Shown: positions 10,525 to 21,100 of the stretch, piece by piece
How the letters are laid out: each line of letters begins with the position of its first letter
Position numbering within the stretch: the first letter of the stretch is position 1
NCBI RefSeq assembly: GCF_902498785.1
Contig: NZ_LR701494.1
Location: 1,255,105 to 1,319,104, forward strand
DNA length: 64,000 nucleotides
Direction: 5' to 3'
Source of the DNA: Sphingomonas sp. EC-HK361
GTDB taxonomy: Bacteria; Pseudomonadota; Alphaproteobacteria; Sphingomonadales; Sphingomonadaceae
Translations under genes and position numbers: made by a program
Notes under the pieces: model-generated
The model's input: only the letters and a program-made list of their open reading frames with translations
Database searches by the model: none
Told to the model about the DNA's origin: nothing

Positions 10525-11729
10525 AGCCCGACCTTCCCCAGCGCCTGATCGAGGTCGGCGATCACGTCCGCCGGGTCTTCCAGGCCAACATTGATGCGCA
10601 GCATCCCCTCGTCGATCCCCATCTCGCGCCGCACCTCTTCGCTGACGCCGGCATGCGTGGTCGAGGCGGGGTGGGTCATCAGCGAGCGCGAATCGCCGAT
10701 GTTGTTCGAGATATCGATGAGCTCCAGCGCGTCGAGCAGCCCATGCGCCTGTTCGCGCCCGCCATCGAGATGGACCGCGAAGATCGCGCCCGCCGCGTCC
10801 ATCTGCGCCATAGCGAGCGCGTGCTGCGGGTGGCTGGCAAGGCCCGGATGCAGGATGCGCGGCACGCGGCCTTCGAGGAAACGGCCAACCTGGAGCGCGT
10901 TCTCCGACTGGCGGCGAATGCGCAGGTCGAGCGTCTCCAGCCCCTTGAGCACGACCCACGCGTTGAACGCGCTGAGCGTCGGCCCGGTGTTGCGGGTGAA
11001 GGGCAGCAGCGTGTTGTCGATGAAGTCCTTCGTCCCGCACACCGCGCCCGCGAGCACGCGCCCCTGCCCGTCCATCATCTTCGTCGCGGAATAGGCGGTC
11101 ACATCCGCGCCGAACTCCATCGGTCGCTGGAGCGCCGGCGTCGCGAAGGCGTTGTCGACGACGCTCGTGATCCCGCGTTCGCGCGCGATCGCGCACACCG
11201 CCTTCAGGTCGACGATATCCATCGTCGGGTTGGCGGGGGTCTCGAAGAAGAACACCTTCGTCTCCGGCCGCGCTGCATCCTCGAACGCCTGCGCATCGCG
11301 CGCATCGACGATCGTCACGCCGATCCCGAATTTGGGGAGCAGCGTATCCGTGAGCCAGCGGCACGACCCGAACGCCGCGCGCCCGGCGACGACATGATCG
11401 CCGGTCTGCAGCTGGCACAGCAGCACCGCGGTCATCGCCGCCATGCCCGATGCCATCGTCCGGCAAGCCTCGGCGCCCTCCAGCAACGCGATCCGCTGCT
11501 CCAGCATCTCGACCGTCGGGTTCTGGAGGCGGCTATAGGTCATGCCGACCTGCTCGCCCGCGAACCGCGCCGCGGCGTCGCCCGCGCAGTCATAGGCATA
11601 GCCCGACGTCAGAAAGATCGCCTCGGACGTCTCGCCGAACTCCGACCGCGCCGTCCCGCCGCGGATCGCGCGCGTCGCCGGGCGCCAGCTCTGGGTGATC
11701 GACGGGTCCTGTCCAGTGCGGCGTTTCAT
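10521..11729 (-). CDS. metZ: O-succinylhomoserine sulfhydrylase
   Basis: 402 residues, a PLP-dependent Cys/Met-metabolism enzyme. The Lys that binds PLP lies in 'YSATKMMDGQGRVLAG'; 'QNPTVEMLEQRIALLEGAEA' and 'ASGMAAMTAV' are typical N-terminal family blocks. MetZ makes homocysteine from O-succinylhomoserine and sulfide. The choice over MetB (cystathionine gamma-synthase) rests on overall resemblance to alphaproteobacterial MetZ. First gene of a two-gene unit with apaG. Confidence 0.85.
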   Translation of the reverse strand: MKRRTGQDPSITQSWRPATRAIRGGTARSEFGETSEAIFLTSGYAYDCAGDAAARFAGEQVGMTYSRLQNPTVEMLEQRIALLEGAEACRTMASGMAAMTAVLLCQLQTGDHVVAGRAAFGSCRWLTDTLLPKFGIGVTIVDARDAQAFEDAARPETKVFFFETPANPTMDIVDLKAVCAIARERGITSVVDNAFATPALQRPMEFGADVTAYSATKMMDGQGRVLAGAVCGTKDFIDNTLLPFTRNTGPTLSAFNAWVVLKGLETLDLRIRRQSENALQVGRFLEGRVPRILHPGLASHPQHALAMAQMDAAGAIFAVHLDGGREQAHGLLDALELIDISNNIGDSRSLMTHPASTTHAGVSEEVRREMGIDEGMLRINVGLEDPADVIADLDQALGKVGL

Positions 11730-11828
11730 GGGTTGCGCATGTGCCGGTTGCGACCGCGCGTTACAAGCCCCGGTCCGTCCGATGCGCGCGCACGGTTACC
11801 GCGCTTGAGGGTCCTCGCAGAAGCAGGC

Positions 11829-13058
11829 ATGCCGCTGCCGATGCTTCGTCGCCCCGCGCCCGTCGCGATCCTGATCGCCTTGGTGGCGGAGGCACTGTTC
11901 CTCGTCCGCCTATCGGTGCCGCACAAGCTCGTCTTCGATGAAGTCCACTACGTTCCCGCGGCCCGCACGCTGCTGGCGCTGGCCGGGCCGGCCAATATCG
12001 AGCATCCGCTGCTTGCCAAGGCCTTCATCGCGCTCGGCATCCGGCTGTTCGGCGACACGCCCTATGGCTGGCGGGTCTTCTCGACGCTCGCCGCGGTCGT
12101 CGTCGTGCTGTCGGTATTCTCGCTCGCGTGGAGCTTCACCCGCGCGCTGCGGCCGTCGGCGGTCGCGGCCATCCTCGTCGTCCTCAACTTCACGCTCTTC
12201 GTCCAGGCGCGGATCGCGATGCTCGACGGCTATATGGCCGCGTTCACGCTCGCCGGGCTTGCGATGCTGGCACACGCGATGCGTGCGCGCGGACGCGGCT
12301 GGTGGGTCGGCGGCGCGGCGATGCTCGGGCTCGCGGTGGCATGCAAATGGACCGCCGCGCCCTATGTCGCCTTCGTCGCCGCGGCGTTCGTCTGGGCCAA
12401 GCGCGAGGATGGCGCGCGATGGCGCGATATCGGCATGATCGAGGGCATCGCGCTGCTCGGCGCCGTGTCAATCGCCGTCTATTTCGTCACTTTCGCGCCC
12501 GCCTTCTTCTACGCCGACGAGCCGATGACGCTCGCGCGCCTGCTGCCCTTTCAGTGGGAGATGTATCAGCGCCAGACGCAGGTGCTGCCGGCGCACACCT
12601 ATCAGTCGCCATGGTGGGGCTGGCCGCTGCCGCTGCGCCCGATCTGGTATCTCTACGAGCCCGCTGACGACGCGATGCGCGGTATATTGCTGATCGGCAA
12701 TCCGGCGGTGATGTGGGCAGGCGTCGCCGCGGTTCTCGCCTGCCTGTGGGGCTGGGTGAAGACGGGCGCGCCGCGGCTGATCGCGGTGGCGGGACTGTGG
12801 CTGTGCGCATGGCTGATCTGGGCGGTGATCCCGAAATCGCTCGGCTTCTATTACTATTATTATCTGCCGAGCCTCGTCCTGCCCGTCGTCATCGCCGTCG
12901 CGCTCGATCACTGGCGCGGCGCGACCCGGCATTGGGATGCGGCGATCGTCGCGCTTTCGGCGGCGCTCTTCGTCTATTTCCTGCCGATCCTCTCCGCCTG
13001 GGCGCTCCCCGATCCCGGCGCCTTTCACCGCTGGACCTGGCTCAGAAGCTGGATTTGA
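11829..13058 (+). CDS. GT39-like (PMT family) membrane glycosyltransferase
   Basis: 409 residues with roughly ten membrane helices. The first luminal loop has 'FDEVHYVPAARTLL' and 'NIEHPLLAKAFIALG', matching the D-E motif of PMT/ArnT-type glycosyltransferases; later 'PKSLGFYYYYYLPSL' fits the family. Such enzymes move a sugar from a polyprenyl-phosphate donor to protein or lipid in the periplasm. The downstream opposing gene is a GT2-GtrA fusion, the kind of enzyme that makes or flips such donors. The start at 11829 is chosen because the long upstream frame is antisense to metZ. Confidence 0.82.
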   Translation: MPLPMLRRPAPVAILIALVAEALFLVRLSVPHKLVFDEVHYVPAARTLLALAGPANIEHPLLAKAFIALGIRLFGDTPYGWRVFSTLAAVVVVLSVFSLAWSFTRALRPSAVAAILVVLNFTLFVQARIAMLDGYMAAFTLAGLAMLAHAMRARGRGWWVGGAAMLGLAVACKWTAAPYVAFVAAAFVWAKREDGARWRDIGMIEGIALLGAVSIAVYFVTFAPAFFYADEPMTLARLLPFQWEMYQRQTQVLPAHTYQSPWWGWPLPLRPIWYLYEPADDAMRGILLIGNPAVMWAGVAAVLACLWGWVKTGAPRLIAVAGLWLCAWLIWAVIPKSLGFYYYYYLPSLVLPVVIAVALDHWRGATRHWDAAIVALSAALFVYFLPILSAWALPDPGAFHRWTWLRSWI

Positions 13059-13065
13059 AACACGC

Positions 13066-13189
13066 AAATCCTCCCCTGAAAGGGGAGGTGGCAGCGCGGA
13101 GCGCTGACGGAGGGGTATCGCCCTCTCGATAGCGCGACACCCCTCCACCTGCTTCGCATGGCCCCCCCTTCCAGAGGAGGATTTGGAGT
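13066..13189. repeat. Intergenic REP-like palindromes
   Basis: The convergent gap between the two glycosyltransferase genes holds several stems, including 'ctcccctgaaaggggag', and ends that mirror each other ('aatcctcc...' near 13067 and '...ggaggatt' near 13180). Probably a bidirectional terminator or degenerate REP element; no gene seen. Confidence 0.55.
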
Positions 13190-14290
13190 TCAGTAGCGAC
13201 CCCAGGTGAATTTGGACGACAGCGCGTAGTTCCACACCGCGCCGATGAGCACGCCGACGAGAGCCGACGTGGCCCAGGCCCCGTCGCGCACGTCGTGGAG
13301 GAACCCAGCCACGCCCACATTCGCGACCGCGCCGACCGAGCAGACGACGCAGAAGGACACCCAGCCGTCGAGCATCTGGCGCCACCCCTTCAACCGCCGG
13401 TCGCGATAGGTCAGCGCGTTGTTCAGGAAGAAGTTGAAGGTCATCGCGGCGACGGTCGCCAGAATCTGGCCGAGCAGGAAGCTTGCACCCAGCCCGAGGT
13501 AGAAGAGCGACAACACTCCCATGTGCAACCCAGTGCCGATGACGCCGATCGCGGAGAACATCGCGAAACGCACCGGCACGACGCGCCCGAACTTTCGGTC
13601 GTAGAGCGCGATCAGATACTCCATCGCGACGACGTGATCGAGCTTGCTCTCGCCCTCGGTCCGCACGCGGAAGGTGTAGGGCAGTTCCGTGAAGCCGAGC
13701 GGGCGCGGGCTCGCGGTCATGATGTCGAGCAGGATTTTGAAGCCGATGCCGGCGAGATGCGGAACAAGGCCGCGCAGCACATCGCTGCGGATCATGAAGA
13801 AGCCGCTCATCGGGTCGCTGAGATCGGCCTTGAGCACCCGCCGCGACAGGTTGGTCGCGAACGCCGATTTGGCGACACGGTCGCGGTCCCACTCGCCCGT
13901 GCCGCCGCCCTCGACGAAGCGCGATCCGACGACGAGGTCGATCGCCGGATCACCCTGCAGCGCGGCGACCATCTTGGGCAGGATCGTCTCGTCATGCTGC
14001 AGGTCGCCGTCGATGACCGCGACCAGCGGCGCAGCGGTCGCACACATCCCCTCGATGCACGCGGTCGACAGCCCGCGCCGGCCGATCCGCTGGATGACCC
14101 GCACGCGCCGGTCGACGCGCCCGATCTCGCGCGCGGCCTGCGCGGTGCCGTCCGGGCTGTCGTCATCGACGAAGATCGCTTCCCAGGCGAGTCCGGCGAG
14201 CGCCTGGTCGAGCTTGGCGACGAGCGTCGGCACGTTCGCCTTTTCGTTGAAGGTCGGGATGACGACCGCGACGTCGAGCAGCTGGGTCAC
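13190..14290 (-). CDS. GT2 glycosyltransferase fused to a GtrA membrane domain
   Basis: 366 residues. Residues ~5-230 are a DPM1-like GT2 domain: '[16 protein letters not shown]', '[10 protein letters not shown]', '[10 protein letters not shown]' (metal-binding DxD-type) and '[12 protein letters not shown]'. Residues ~240-360 carry four membrane segments of the GtrA type. Enzymes with this layout transfer a sugar from a nucleotide donor to undecaprenyl phosphate and help translocate it. The start is a GTG overlapping the leuB stop (GTGA). It could supply the lipid-linked donor for the nearby GT39 enzyme (inference). Confidence 0.87.
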   Translation of the reverse strand: MTQLLDVAVVIPTFNEKANVPTLVAKLDQALAGLAWEAIFVDDDSPDGTAQAAREIGRVDRRVRVIQRIGRRGLSTACIEGMCATAAPLVAVIDGDLQHDETILPKMVAALQGDPAIDLVVGSRFVEGGGTGEWDRDRVAKSAFATNLSRRVLKADLSDPMSGFFMIRSDVLRGLVPHLAGIGFKILLDIMTASPRPLGFTELPYTFRVRTEGESKLDHVVAMEYLIALYDRKFGRVVPVRFAMFSAIGVIGTGLHMGVLSLFYLGLGASFLLGQILATVAAMTFNFFLNNALTYRDRRLKGWRQMLDGWVSFCVVCSVGAVANVGVAGFLHDVRDGAWATSALVGVLIGAVWNYALSSKFTWGRY

Positions 14291-15339
14291 AGCGCCGCCA
14301 CGATCGCATCGCCCATCGCGCCCGTCGCGCAATCCCCGCCGAGATCGGCGGTGCGCTTGCCCTGCGCCAGCACGGCAGCGACCGCACGCTCGATCCGGTC
14401 GGCCGGTTCGCTCATCCCGAAGGAATGGCGCAGCATCATCGCCGCCGACAGGATCGCCGCGCACGGATTGGCCTTGCCGGCCCCCGCGATATCGGGCGCG
14501 GATCCGTGGATCGGTTCATACAGACCCTTGCCATGCTGATCGAGCGAGGCCGACGGCAGCATCCCGATCGACCCAACGCACATCGATGCCTGGTCGGACA
14601 GGATGTCGCCAAAGAGGTTGCCGGTGACGATGACGTCGAAATTCTGTGGCGCGCGCACCAGCTGCATCGCGGCATTATCGACGTACATGTGCGCGAGTTC
14701 GACCTCGGGAAAGTCGCGCGCCACCTCCTCGACGATCTCGCGCCACAGCTGCGAGGTTTCGAGGACGTTCGCCTTGTCCACCGAAACGAGCCGCCGCTTG
14801 CGCTTCATCGCGGTCTCGAAGCCGACCCGCGCGATCCGCGCGACCTCGACCTCGTCATAGCGCATCAGGTCATGCCCTTCGCGCAGACCCGTATGGGTGA
14901 TGCCACGCCCCTTGTCGCCGAAATAGACGTCGCCGGTCAGCTCGCGCACGATGACGAGATCGATCGCGCGCGCGATCTCGGGGCGGAGCGCGGACGCATC
15001 CTCCAGCCCTGGAAAAAGCCGTGCCGGGCGCAGATTGGCGAACAGCGCCAGCGATTTGCGCAGCCCGAGGATCGCCTGTTCGGGGCGCAGCGCGCGCTCC
15101 AGCCCGTCGAAATCGGGATCGCCGACCGCCCCGAACAGGATCGCATCGGCCCGCCGCGCAAGCGACAGCGTCTCCGGCGGCAGCGGATGCCCCGCCGCGC
15201 GGTATGCCGCACCACCGACGGGCGCTTCCTCGAACGCAAGCCCGAGCCCCAGCGCCTCCAGCACCCGCCGCGCCTGTGCGGTCACTTCCGGCCCGATCCC
15301 GTCCCCCGGCAGAATCGCGATCAGCGGCGCGTGCGTCAT
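14287..15339 (-). CDS. leuB: 3-isopropylmalate dehydrogenase
   Basis: 350 residues. The start '[19 protein letters not shown]' and the motifs '[14 protein letters not shown]' and '[16 protein letters not shown]' identify LeuB of the isocitrate/isopropylmalate dehydrogenase family. It catalyses oxidative decarboxylation in leucine synthesis, with NAD and Mg2+. No leuACD genes are adjacent in the window. Coupled by overlap to the downstream GT2-GtrA gene. Confidence 0.95.
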   Translation of the reverse strand: MTHAPLIAILPGDGIGPEVTAQARRVLEALGLGLAFEEAPVGGAAYRAAGHPLPPETLSLARRADAILFGAVGDPDFDGLERALRPEQAILGLRKSLALFANLRPARLFPGLEDASALRPEIARAIDLVIVRELTGDVYFGDKGRGITHTGLREGHDLMRYDEVEVARIARVGFETAMKRKRRLVSVDKANVLETSQLWREIVEEVARDFPEVELAHMYVDNAAMQLVRAPQNFDVIVTGNLFGDILSDQASMCVGSIGMLPSASLDQHGKGLYEPIHGSAPDIAGAGKANPCAAILSAAMMLRHSFGMSEPADRIERAVAAVLAQGKRTADLGGDCATGAMGDAIVAAL

Positions 15340-15385
15340 CCCCACTCCCCAAAACCCACACGCCGCCATGCCGAGCGCGCGCGCG

Positions 15386-16117
15386 TCACGCAACCGCCCT
15401 TTTCAGCCGCTCGACGAGCCGCTCGCGCGACGCCAGCACCTCGGCACGGCGATCGATGAGGATATCGCGCGCGAGGAAATGCCCGGTGATGGCGAGTCCC
15501 GCGAGCACATCGCCCCAGTCCGCCTGCCCGCCCTGGGTCAGAAACGGCGGCAGCGGCAGCAACCGCGCCTCGTAGCCCGCAGCCGCACCGCGCGAGACGG
15601 CGCCGCCGCTTTTCGGGCTGACGAAGGCGAGGTCGTCAGCCGCGCCAGTCGCCACGCACGCCGACAGATCGAGACCGAAGCCCATCTCGGCAAGCAGCAG
15701 CAATTCATAGCGTGCGAGGCTTCCCGCCCAGCCCCAGGCCGCCGGCGCCGCTTCGATCGCATCCAGCACACCCTCCAGCGCCGCATGGAGCCGCGGATAG
15801 GGTTGGCCCTCCGGCAGGGCGCTCGCGGTCAGCGTCGTCAGCCAGTCGAACGCCGCCGCCGGCAACGGCTCGCCGTGGAGCGCGGCGCGGCTGTGAATGA
15901 GTTCGACGGTCAGCGCCGCAAGCTGCTCCTCGGTGCGCGCGCGCCAATCCCCCAGCACGGTGTTCGCCGGCTGGAGGATCGGCCGCAGCCGCCGCGACCG
16001 GCCACCGCGAACATATCCCGCCTGCACCCCCGCCTCCGCAGTCAGCGCCCGCACGATCGCGCCATGCTCGCCATGCGCACGGATCGACAGGACGATGGCG
16101 GAGGCTGCGAGATGCAT
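15386..16117 (-). CDS. recO: DNA repair protein RecO
   Basis: 243 residues. The N-terminal OB fold begins '[22 protein letters not shown]', followed by '[21 protein letters not shown]', typical of alphaproteobacterial RecO; an all-helical C-terminal domain follows. RecO loads RecA at gaps together with RecR. The zinc-binding cysteines of some RecO proteins are not evident here. Confidence 0.93.
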   Translation of the reverse strand: MHLAASAIVLSIRAHGEHGAIVRALTAEAGVQAGYVRGGRSRRLRPILQPANTVLGDWRARTEEQLAALTVELIHSRAALHGEPLPAAAFDWLTTLTASALPEGQPYPRLHAALEGVLDAIEAAPAAWGWAGSLARYELLLLAEMGFGLDLSACVATGAADDLAFVSPKSGGAVSRGAAAGYEARLLPLPPFLTQGGQADWGDVLAGLAITGHFLARDILIDRRAEVLASRERLVERLKRAVA

Positions 16118-16170
16118 AACGTCCTATTACCGGTCAGCAGACGGGACGCGAAGTGCTCTGCGGGCAACGA

Positions 16171-16194
16171 TGTGCTCCCGCGAAGGCGGGGATA
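16171..16194. repeat. Short REP-like palindrome
   Basis: 'gtgctcccgcgaaggcgggga' upstream of recO. The same core (CCCGCGAAGGCGGG) occurs at 23.77 kb, so it is a dispersed repeat family of this genome. Confidence 0.7.
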
Positions 16195-16198
16195 CGGC

Positions 16199-17092
16199 TC
16201 AGCGGCGCACCCGCTTCGCCAGGCAGTTCAGCGCCGGCATCTCGCTCCAGCGCTTGGCCATCGCCATCAAGGCGTCGAAGCCGCCGATCGCTGCTACCGT
16301 CGCCCGGTTCACCACCGTCGGGCGCAGCAGCAGCACATCGCAGCACGCGACCCCGCCGGTCGCAAAGCCGCGCTTGTGCTGCCCTTCACCTTCGGTGAAA
16401 TCGAACGCCGCGAAGCGATCCCCGAACAGATCGCCCAGCGCGCGCTCCATCAGGACCGTTCCCGGCGACAAGGCGCCATAGGCCGGATCATGCCCGACGA
16501 AATCGTAGCGCAGTGTCGTGCCGACCGCCTGACAGCACAAATACGCGATCGGCGCATCGTCCAGAAACAACAGCCAGGCGCGCACCTCGTCCGCCGCCGC
16601 TCGCGCGATCAGCTTGCCGGGATCGGCCGGCAGCCCCGAGTCCAGCAATCGCTCCTGATAGGTCGTTGCCGACACCGCGCGGGCCAACAGATGGAAGGCG
16701 GCGACTTCCTCTGCCGCGCGGTACCCGCGGATATCGAGCGTGCCGCCATTCGCCTGCGCAAGTTTCTTCGCCTTGCGTTTCAGCGTCGATCGCATCTGGC
16801 CGGAAAGCGCTGCCCGCCACGCACCCTCCCCCACAGCCAGATCGACGAAATAGCGCGTGTAGTGCTGCCGCACGAAAGTGATCATGCCGCGACGCGCGAG
16901 CGCCGGCAGCAGCGCTCCGGGGAGCGAAGTCACGAGATAGCCGTGCGCGCGCTCCTCGAGCGGCGGCAGGGCGGGGTCCGCGGACGCGAGCACATCGGTC
17001 AGCGCATAGGCCACACGAACGAGCCGCCGCGGAATCGCCACCAGCGTGCGCGCGCCGACCTGGAATTTCAGCGGGATGGCCGCCGCGCTCAC
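16199..17092 (-). CDS. FemAB/GNAT-type acyltransferase (BioF2-like)
   Basis: 297 residues. The core 'TLKRKAKKLAQANGG' followed by 'AWLLFLDDAPIAYLCC' and 'PGTVLMERALGDLF' fits the BioF2-like acetyltransferase (GNAT fold) family often found with polysaccharide loci. It begins at a GTG that overlaps the stop of the upstream deacetylase (GTGA), so the two are one translational unit, pointing to envelope or exopolysaccharide modification. Substrate unknown. Confidence 0.75.
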   Translation of the reverse strand: MSAAAIPLKFQVGARTLVAIPRRLVRVAYALTDVLASADPALPPLEERAHGYLVTSLPGALLPALARRGMITFVRQHYTRYFVDLAVGEGAWRAALSGQMRSTLKRKAKKLAQANGGTLDIRGYRAAEEVAAFHLLARAVSATTYQERLLDSGLPADPGKLIARAAADEVRAWLLFLDDAPIAYLCCQAVGTTLRYDFVGHDPAYGALSPGTVLMERALGDLFGDRFAAFDFTEGEGQHKRGFATGGVACCDVLLLRPTVVNRATVAAIGGFDALMAMAKRWSEMPALNCLAKRVRR

Positions 17093-18042
17093 GCCGCGCG
17101 CTCCTCCACCATGTTCGACCAGAGCTGCTCCGCCTGCCGCCAGCGCAACCGCAGGATGGATGGGCCGAGCGGCGCGTCGTCGCGGCCGAGCTGCAGCCGC
17201 GGCTCGTCGGCGAAGTGCATCGTCGGCAGCATCTCGCGCATCTCGCCCAGCATCGCGCACAACGCCTCGAACCGGCGGACATGCACCGCGTTCGCGCGCG
17301 TGCCGGCACGGTTGGCGAGTTCGAAGCTGTGGCCGACGATCGTCACTACGCCATGCTCATAGGCGACCGCATGTTCCAGCGCGGCGCGCATCTCGCCGCT
17401 CGACAGGGCGCAGATCTGGAAATTGCGCAGATGCCCCGGCTGGTCCTCGATGGTCGTCACGGGCACCTCGATGAGTCCGCAATGCCGCACCGGGGCGATC
17501 TGGCGCTGGGGAAGCGCGATCGCGCTGGGCCAGGGGTGACCGGCACCGTTGTGGCTGCTGTCGTAGCGCAGGCCGAGATCGGCGAGGGCGGCGAGCGTGT
17601 CGTCATTGGCGGAATAGCTGCCCGCCCGAAACGCGACGGGTCGCGGCGCACCGGCGGCGACCAGAAGGTCGATCGCACCCGCCAGCAGATCGCGCTGTTC
17701 GTCGCAGGCGAAGTCGATCAGCTCGAACCGGCCATGCGCCGCCCGGTCGTCCGCCTTCGCCCCGGCCCACTGCGCGTGCAGGTGAAGCTGGACGTCCTGC
17801 CCCGCCTCGAGGATCGCGCCGACGATCCGGCGGAAGGGATCGAGCCCGTAGATGAGCGCCGGCATCGGATCGACGAAGAACACTGCGCGCAGTGCATGGC
17901 GCGCCAGCGTCTCGAGCTGCCAGGCAAGTCCCACGCCGGCCGGTTCCAGCGACAGCGCGTGGATCGCCGACACATCGTTGCCGGCGCTATGGTGGCGCCA
18001 CGCGAATTCGGTATCGATGGTCAGGAAGACTGGGGTCGGCAT
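17089..18042 (-). CDS. Polysaccharide deacetylase-family protein (WalW-like)
   Basis: About 317 residues. It opens 'PVFLTIDTEFAWRHH', with the Asp typical of NodB/CE4-type folds, and later has 'YDSSHNGAG' and 'AFRAGSYSANDDTLAALADLG', the second conserved block with Arg and an aromatic. This layout matches the WalW-like branch rather than classical chitin deacetylases. Operon partner of the downstream acyltransferase. An alternative ATG lies three codons upstream. Confidence 0.78.
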   Translation of the reverse strand: MPTPVFLTIDTEFAWRHHSAGNDVSAIHALSLEPAGVGLAWQLETLARHALRAVFFVDPMPALIYGLDPFRRIVGAILEAGQDVQLHLHAQWAGAKADDRAAHGRFELIDFACDEQRDLLAGAIDLLVAAGAPRPVAFRAGSYSANDDTLAALADLGLRYDSSHNGAGHPWPSAIALPQRQIAPVRHCGLIEVPVTTIEDQPGHLRNFQICALSSGEMRAALEHAVAYEHGVVTIVGHSFELANRAGTRANAVHVRRFEALCAMLGEMREMLPTMHFADEPRLQLGRDDAPLGPSILRLRWRQAEQLWSNMVEERAA

Positions 18043-18103
18043 GCCCCCCATCTAGGCCGGCGTGGTGAAGAATTGGCAAAGCCCGATAAGGGCTGGAACA
18101 GGG

Positions 18104-21100
18104 CTAAAGCCGAAGACCGTATCCCGCAAACTGATCTTCGACACCCGGACTCGCCTTGCGCGCCGCAGCCTGATCGGCGGACGCCTTCGCCTTGTCGCCC
18201 TTGCGCGACCACGCGATTGCACGGCCGTAAAGCGACGCTGCCATGGTGGGCGCGCGTGACAATGCGCGGCCGTACATTGCAATCGCCTCATCGACCCGGC
18301 CCAGGCGCAGCAGCACCAGTCCTTTGCTGTCGAGAAAGCTCGGCGTATCGGGCGACTTGAGCAACGCGGCATCGCAATCGGCGAGCGCCGATTCCAGCTC
18401 GACGCCGGCAGTCGCCTTGTTCCAGCACAGATTGTTCAGTTCGCCCGGACCAGAGACGCCCGCGCGCGCCGCCGCAAAGTCCTTGCCGGAGCCTGTCATA
18501 TCTCCAGCCTTCGCACGAGCGATTCCGCGTCCGACCAACAAGTCGACCGATTTGGGATGATCGCCCAGCGCCACGGTGTAGAGCGAGGCTGCGCTCGCGA
18601 AATCGCCACCTTCAACCATGAGTCTCGCTTTTGCCGCCAAAGCTTCTTCGGACTTCGGTTCAAGCTTCAAGGCGGCGTCGATATCCGCCATACGTCCCGT
18701 CCGATCGGCTTTCGGCCGCCACCCAGCGCGGTTCACGTATATATACGCCTCTGGCTTGATCGCGATCGCACGGTCATATTCGCGCATGGCGTCGACTTTG
18801 CGCCCTGACGCGCCATAGAGACTGGCCGCCACGACATGCGCGTAAACATCTCCGGGATTTGCGCTCGCAAGCGCCGCAGCTTCGCTGGCAACCTCATCAG
18901 TCTTGCCAAGACCGCGCAGGATGTTGGCGCGCAACAGATACATGTCGACCCATGTCGGATAGGCGGCGATCGCGGTTGCGGCATCGGACAGCGCCAACGC
19001 GGCCTTGCCGTCGGCGCGATAGGCCGCTGCCCGCCTTCCGAGCGCGAAGGGGTTGTCAGGCTCCAGTTCAAGCGCTTTTGTGTAGGCAGCGATGGCGTCG
19101 GCAGGCTTTTCCTGCATATCGGCCAGCAACCCTCGTCCACGATAAGCGACCGCATTGCGCGGATCGACCGCGAGCGCGGCGTCGAAATCGCGAGCGCCTG
19201 CGGGCAAATCCTGCTTCCAGACCCTGGCCAGTCCACGATCCGCGAGGGCAACGGCGTTCTTGGGTTCGATCGCCAGCGCCGCCTCGAAATCCTTCAGCGC
19301 TTCGTCGAACCGCTGTCGATCCATCAGCGCATTGCCGCGATCCAGAAATGCCGCAGCGGTCTTCGGCGTCCCCTGCATGGCAACCACCATATCGGCGTCG
19401 GTCGGACGATAACTATCCGGGCGCCGAATATACACCGTGTCATCGGCAAATTCGCGCAATGCGATCTGCGCCGCCGCCGCGTCCTTGGCGGGAAATTCAG
19501 GCGCAATGCTCCGTTCGCTGGTTTCGACGCGGAACGTGCCATCGGTGAGGCGCACGCGGCGGTGATATTCGACGCCCGCCACGGTGCGGTCGATATCGTT
19601 CTTTACCCCGGTCTTGGTGTCGGGAAAGCCGGGCGGAAGGAGGATCGTCTCGACCGACATATTGTAATAGGGATAGGCAACCGCAAAAGGCGCGTCCCGA
19701 TCCGGCCCCTGATCGCGGCTGAAATCGGCCTTGTAGCCCAGCCCGGTGCCATCCGTTTCGTACCAGCCCGAACTCCAGTCCATCCGGGCCTTGCCCTCCA
19801 TCGTCATCCGCTCCTCTCCCGATTTGGGATCGAAGGTCGCGGTGGTCGTCGTCACCTCGACAGAGTCATACTGTCCTTTCCAATAGTCGCGTAGCGCACG
19901 GTCTCGCGCATCGCCGACAAGATTTGCCAAGCCGGCATTTGCCGCAGCAGCGGCATCGCCCCGAAAAATCGTTTCCACCTTTATCGGGGCAGGGGCTGTC
20001 AGCCCTGCCCTCGCGTCGATCGTGATCGATACGCTTTGCGCCGGTTTCTCCAGTGGTGACGGCATCATTCGGACCAGCGCGGCGCCGCTCGGGACTAGCG
20101 GCAATCCCCAGCCGAAGGCTGGAACGGTTAGCCGGTCCAGACTCGTATCCCCCTTTCGGGTGCCGTCCATCCAGTAGGAGCGCCCCGCGATCGTCGCGCG
20201 CACCAGCACATGATCGAACGCGCCGACGCGCGGTAACCGCTGATCCATGCCATCACCCAATACAGAGCTGACCGCGACCGGTTCGCCTTCGATACCGAGC
20301 GCTCGCAAGATGGCGAGCAACAGCACCGTTTTGCCCTTGCAGTCTCCGTAGCGGCGCGACCAGGTCGTAGCCGCATCGGCGGGCACCAGTCCCCCGGTCC
20401 CCATTGCCAGCGCGACATAGCGGACACGGTCCTGGACCAAGGTCAATGCCGCTTCGGCGCGCATTCCCGGATCGGTCGAGAGCGCCTTGATCCGCGCCAC
20501 TTCCTCTGCAAGCGGCCCCTGCGCCGGCAGCACGGCCGCCTTCTGGTACAATGGGGCAAGCAGGCTGCCGAGGTCCGCCCAGGATGTGAAGTCGGACAGC
20601 TCGATCAGGCGCCCGATCTGGTATCGCACGGGCGCGCCCTTGGGAGCGAGCACCGGTTGCAGATTGTCGAGCGAAAGCTCAAGGGTCGTCATGTCACCCG
20701 ATCGTATCGCTTTCATTGCGGGCAGCGACGCCGTCTGCCGAAAGCGCATCGGCACCGCCGACGGCCATTCGACGCGCAGGTGCGCGCGATCGACGGGAAC
20801 ACCGTTCCACGCACCCGCCAACGCTTCGACATGCCCCTGAATCACAGGATCGCTGGTCGTCATCGACATCGTGACCTGCAGCACATCGCCGACCTGCAGA
20901 CCTTCGGGTTGAATGTTGGCGGTCAGCACGCCATCGAGCGTCGCGCTTTCCAGGTTCGTCTCGCGCCGTACAACGGTGAACGTCTGGCCGGACGCCAACA
21001 CGTCGATCGTCTTGTCCCCGCGACGGATCAGCAGCTTGTGCACAGTCAGCTCGTCGGTGTCCGGTTTCCACGGAAACGAGATGTTGCCCGCCTCGAGGCC

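Noticed and set aside
10653-11828. N-terminal extension of the GT39 gene upstream of 11829
   Set aside because: The extension is antisense to metZ and has no membrane or enzyme motif; the PMT family start fits 11829.
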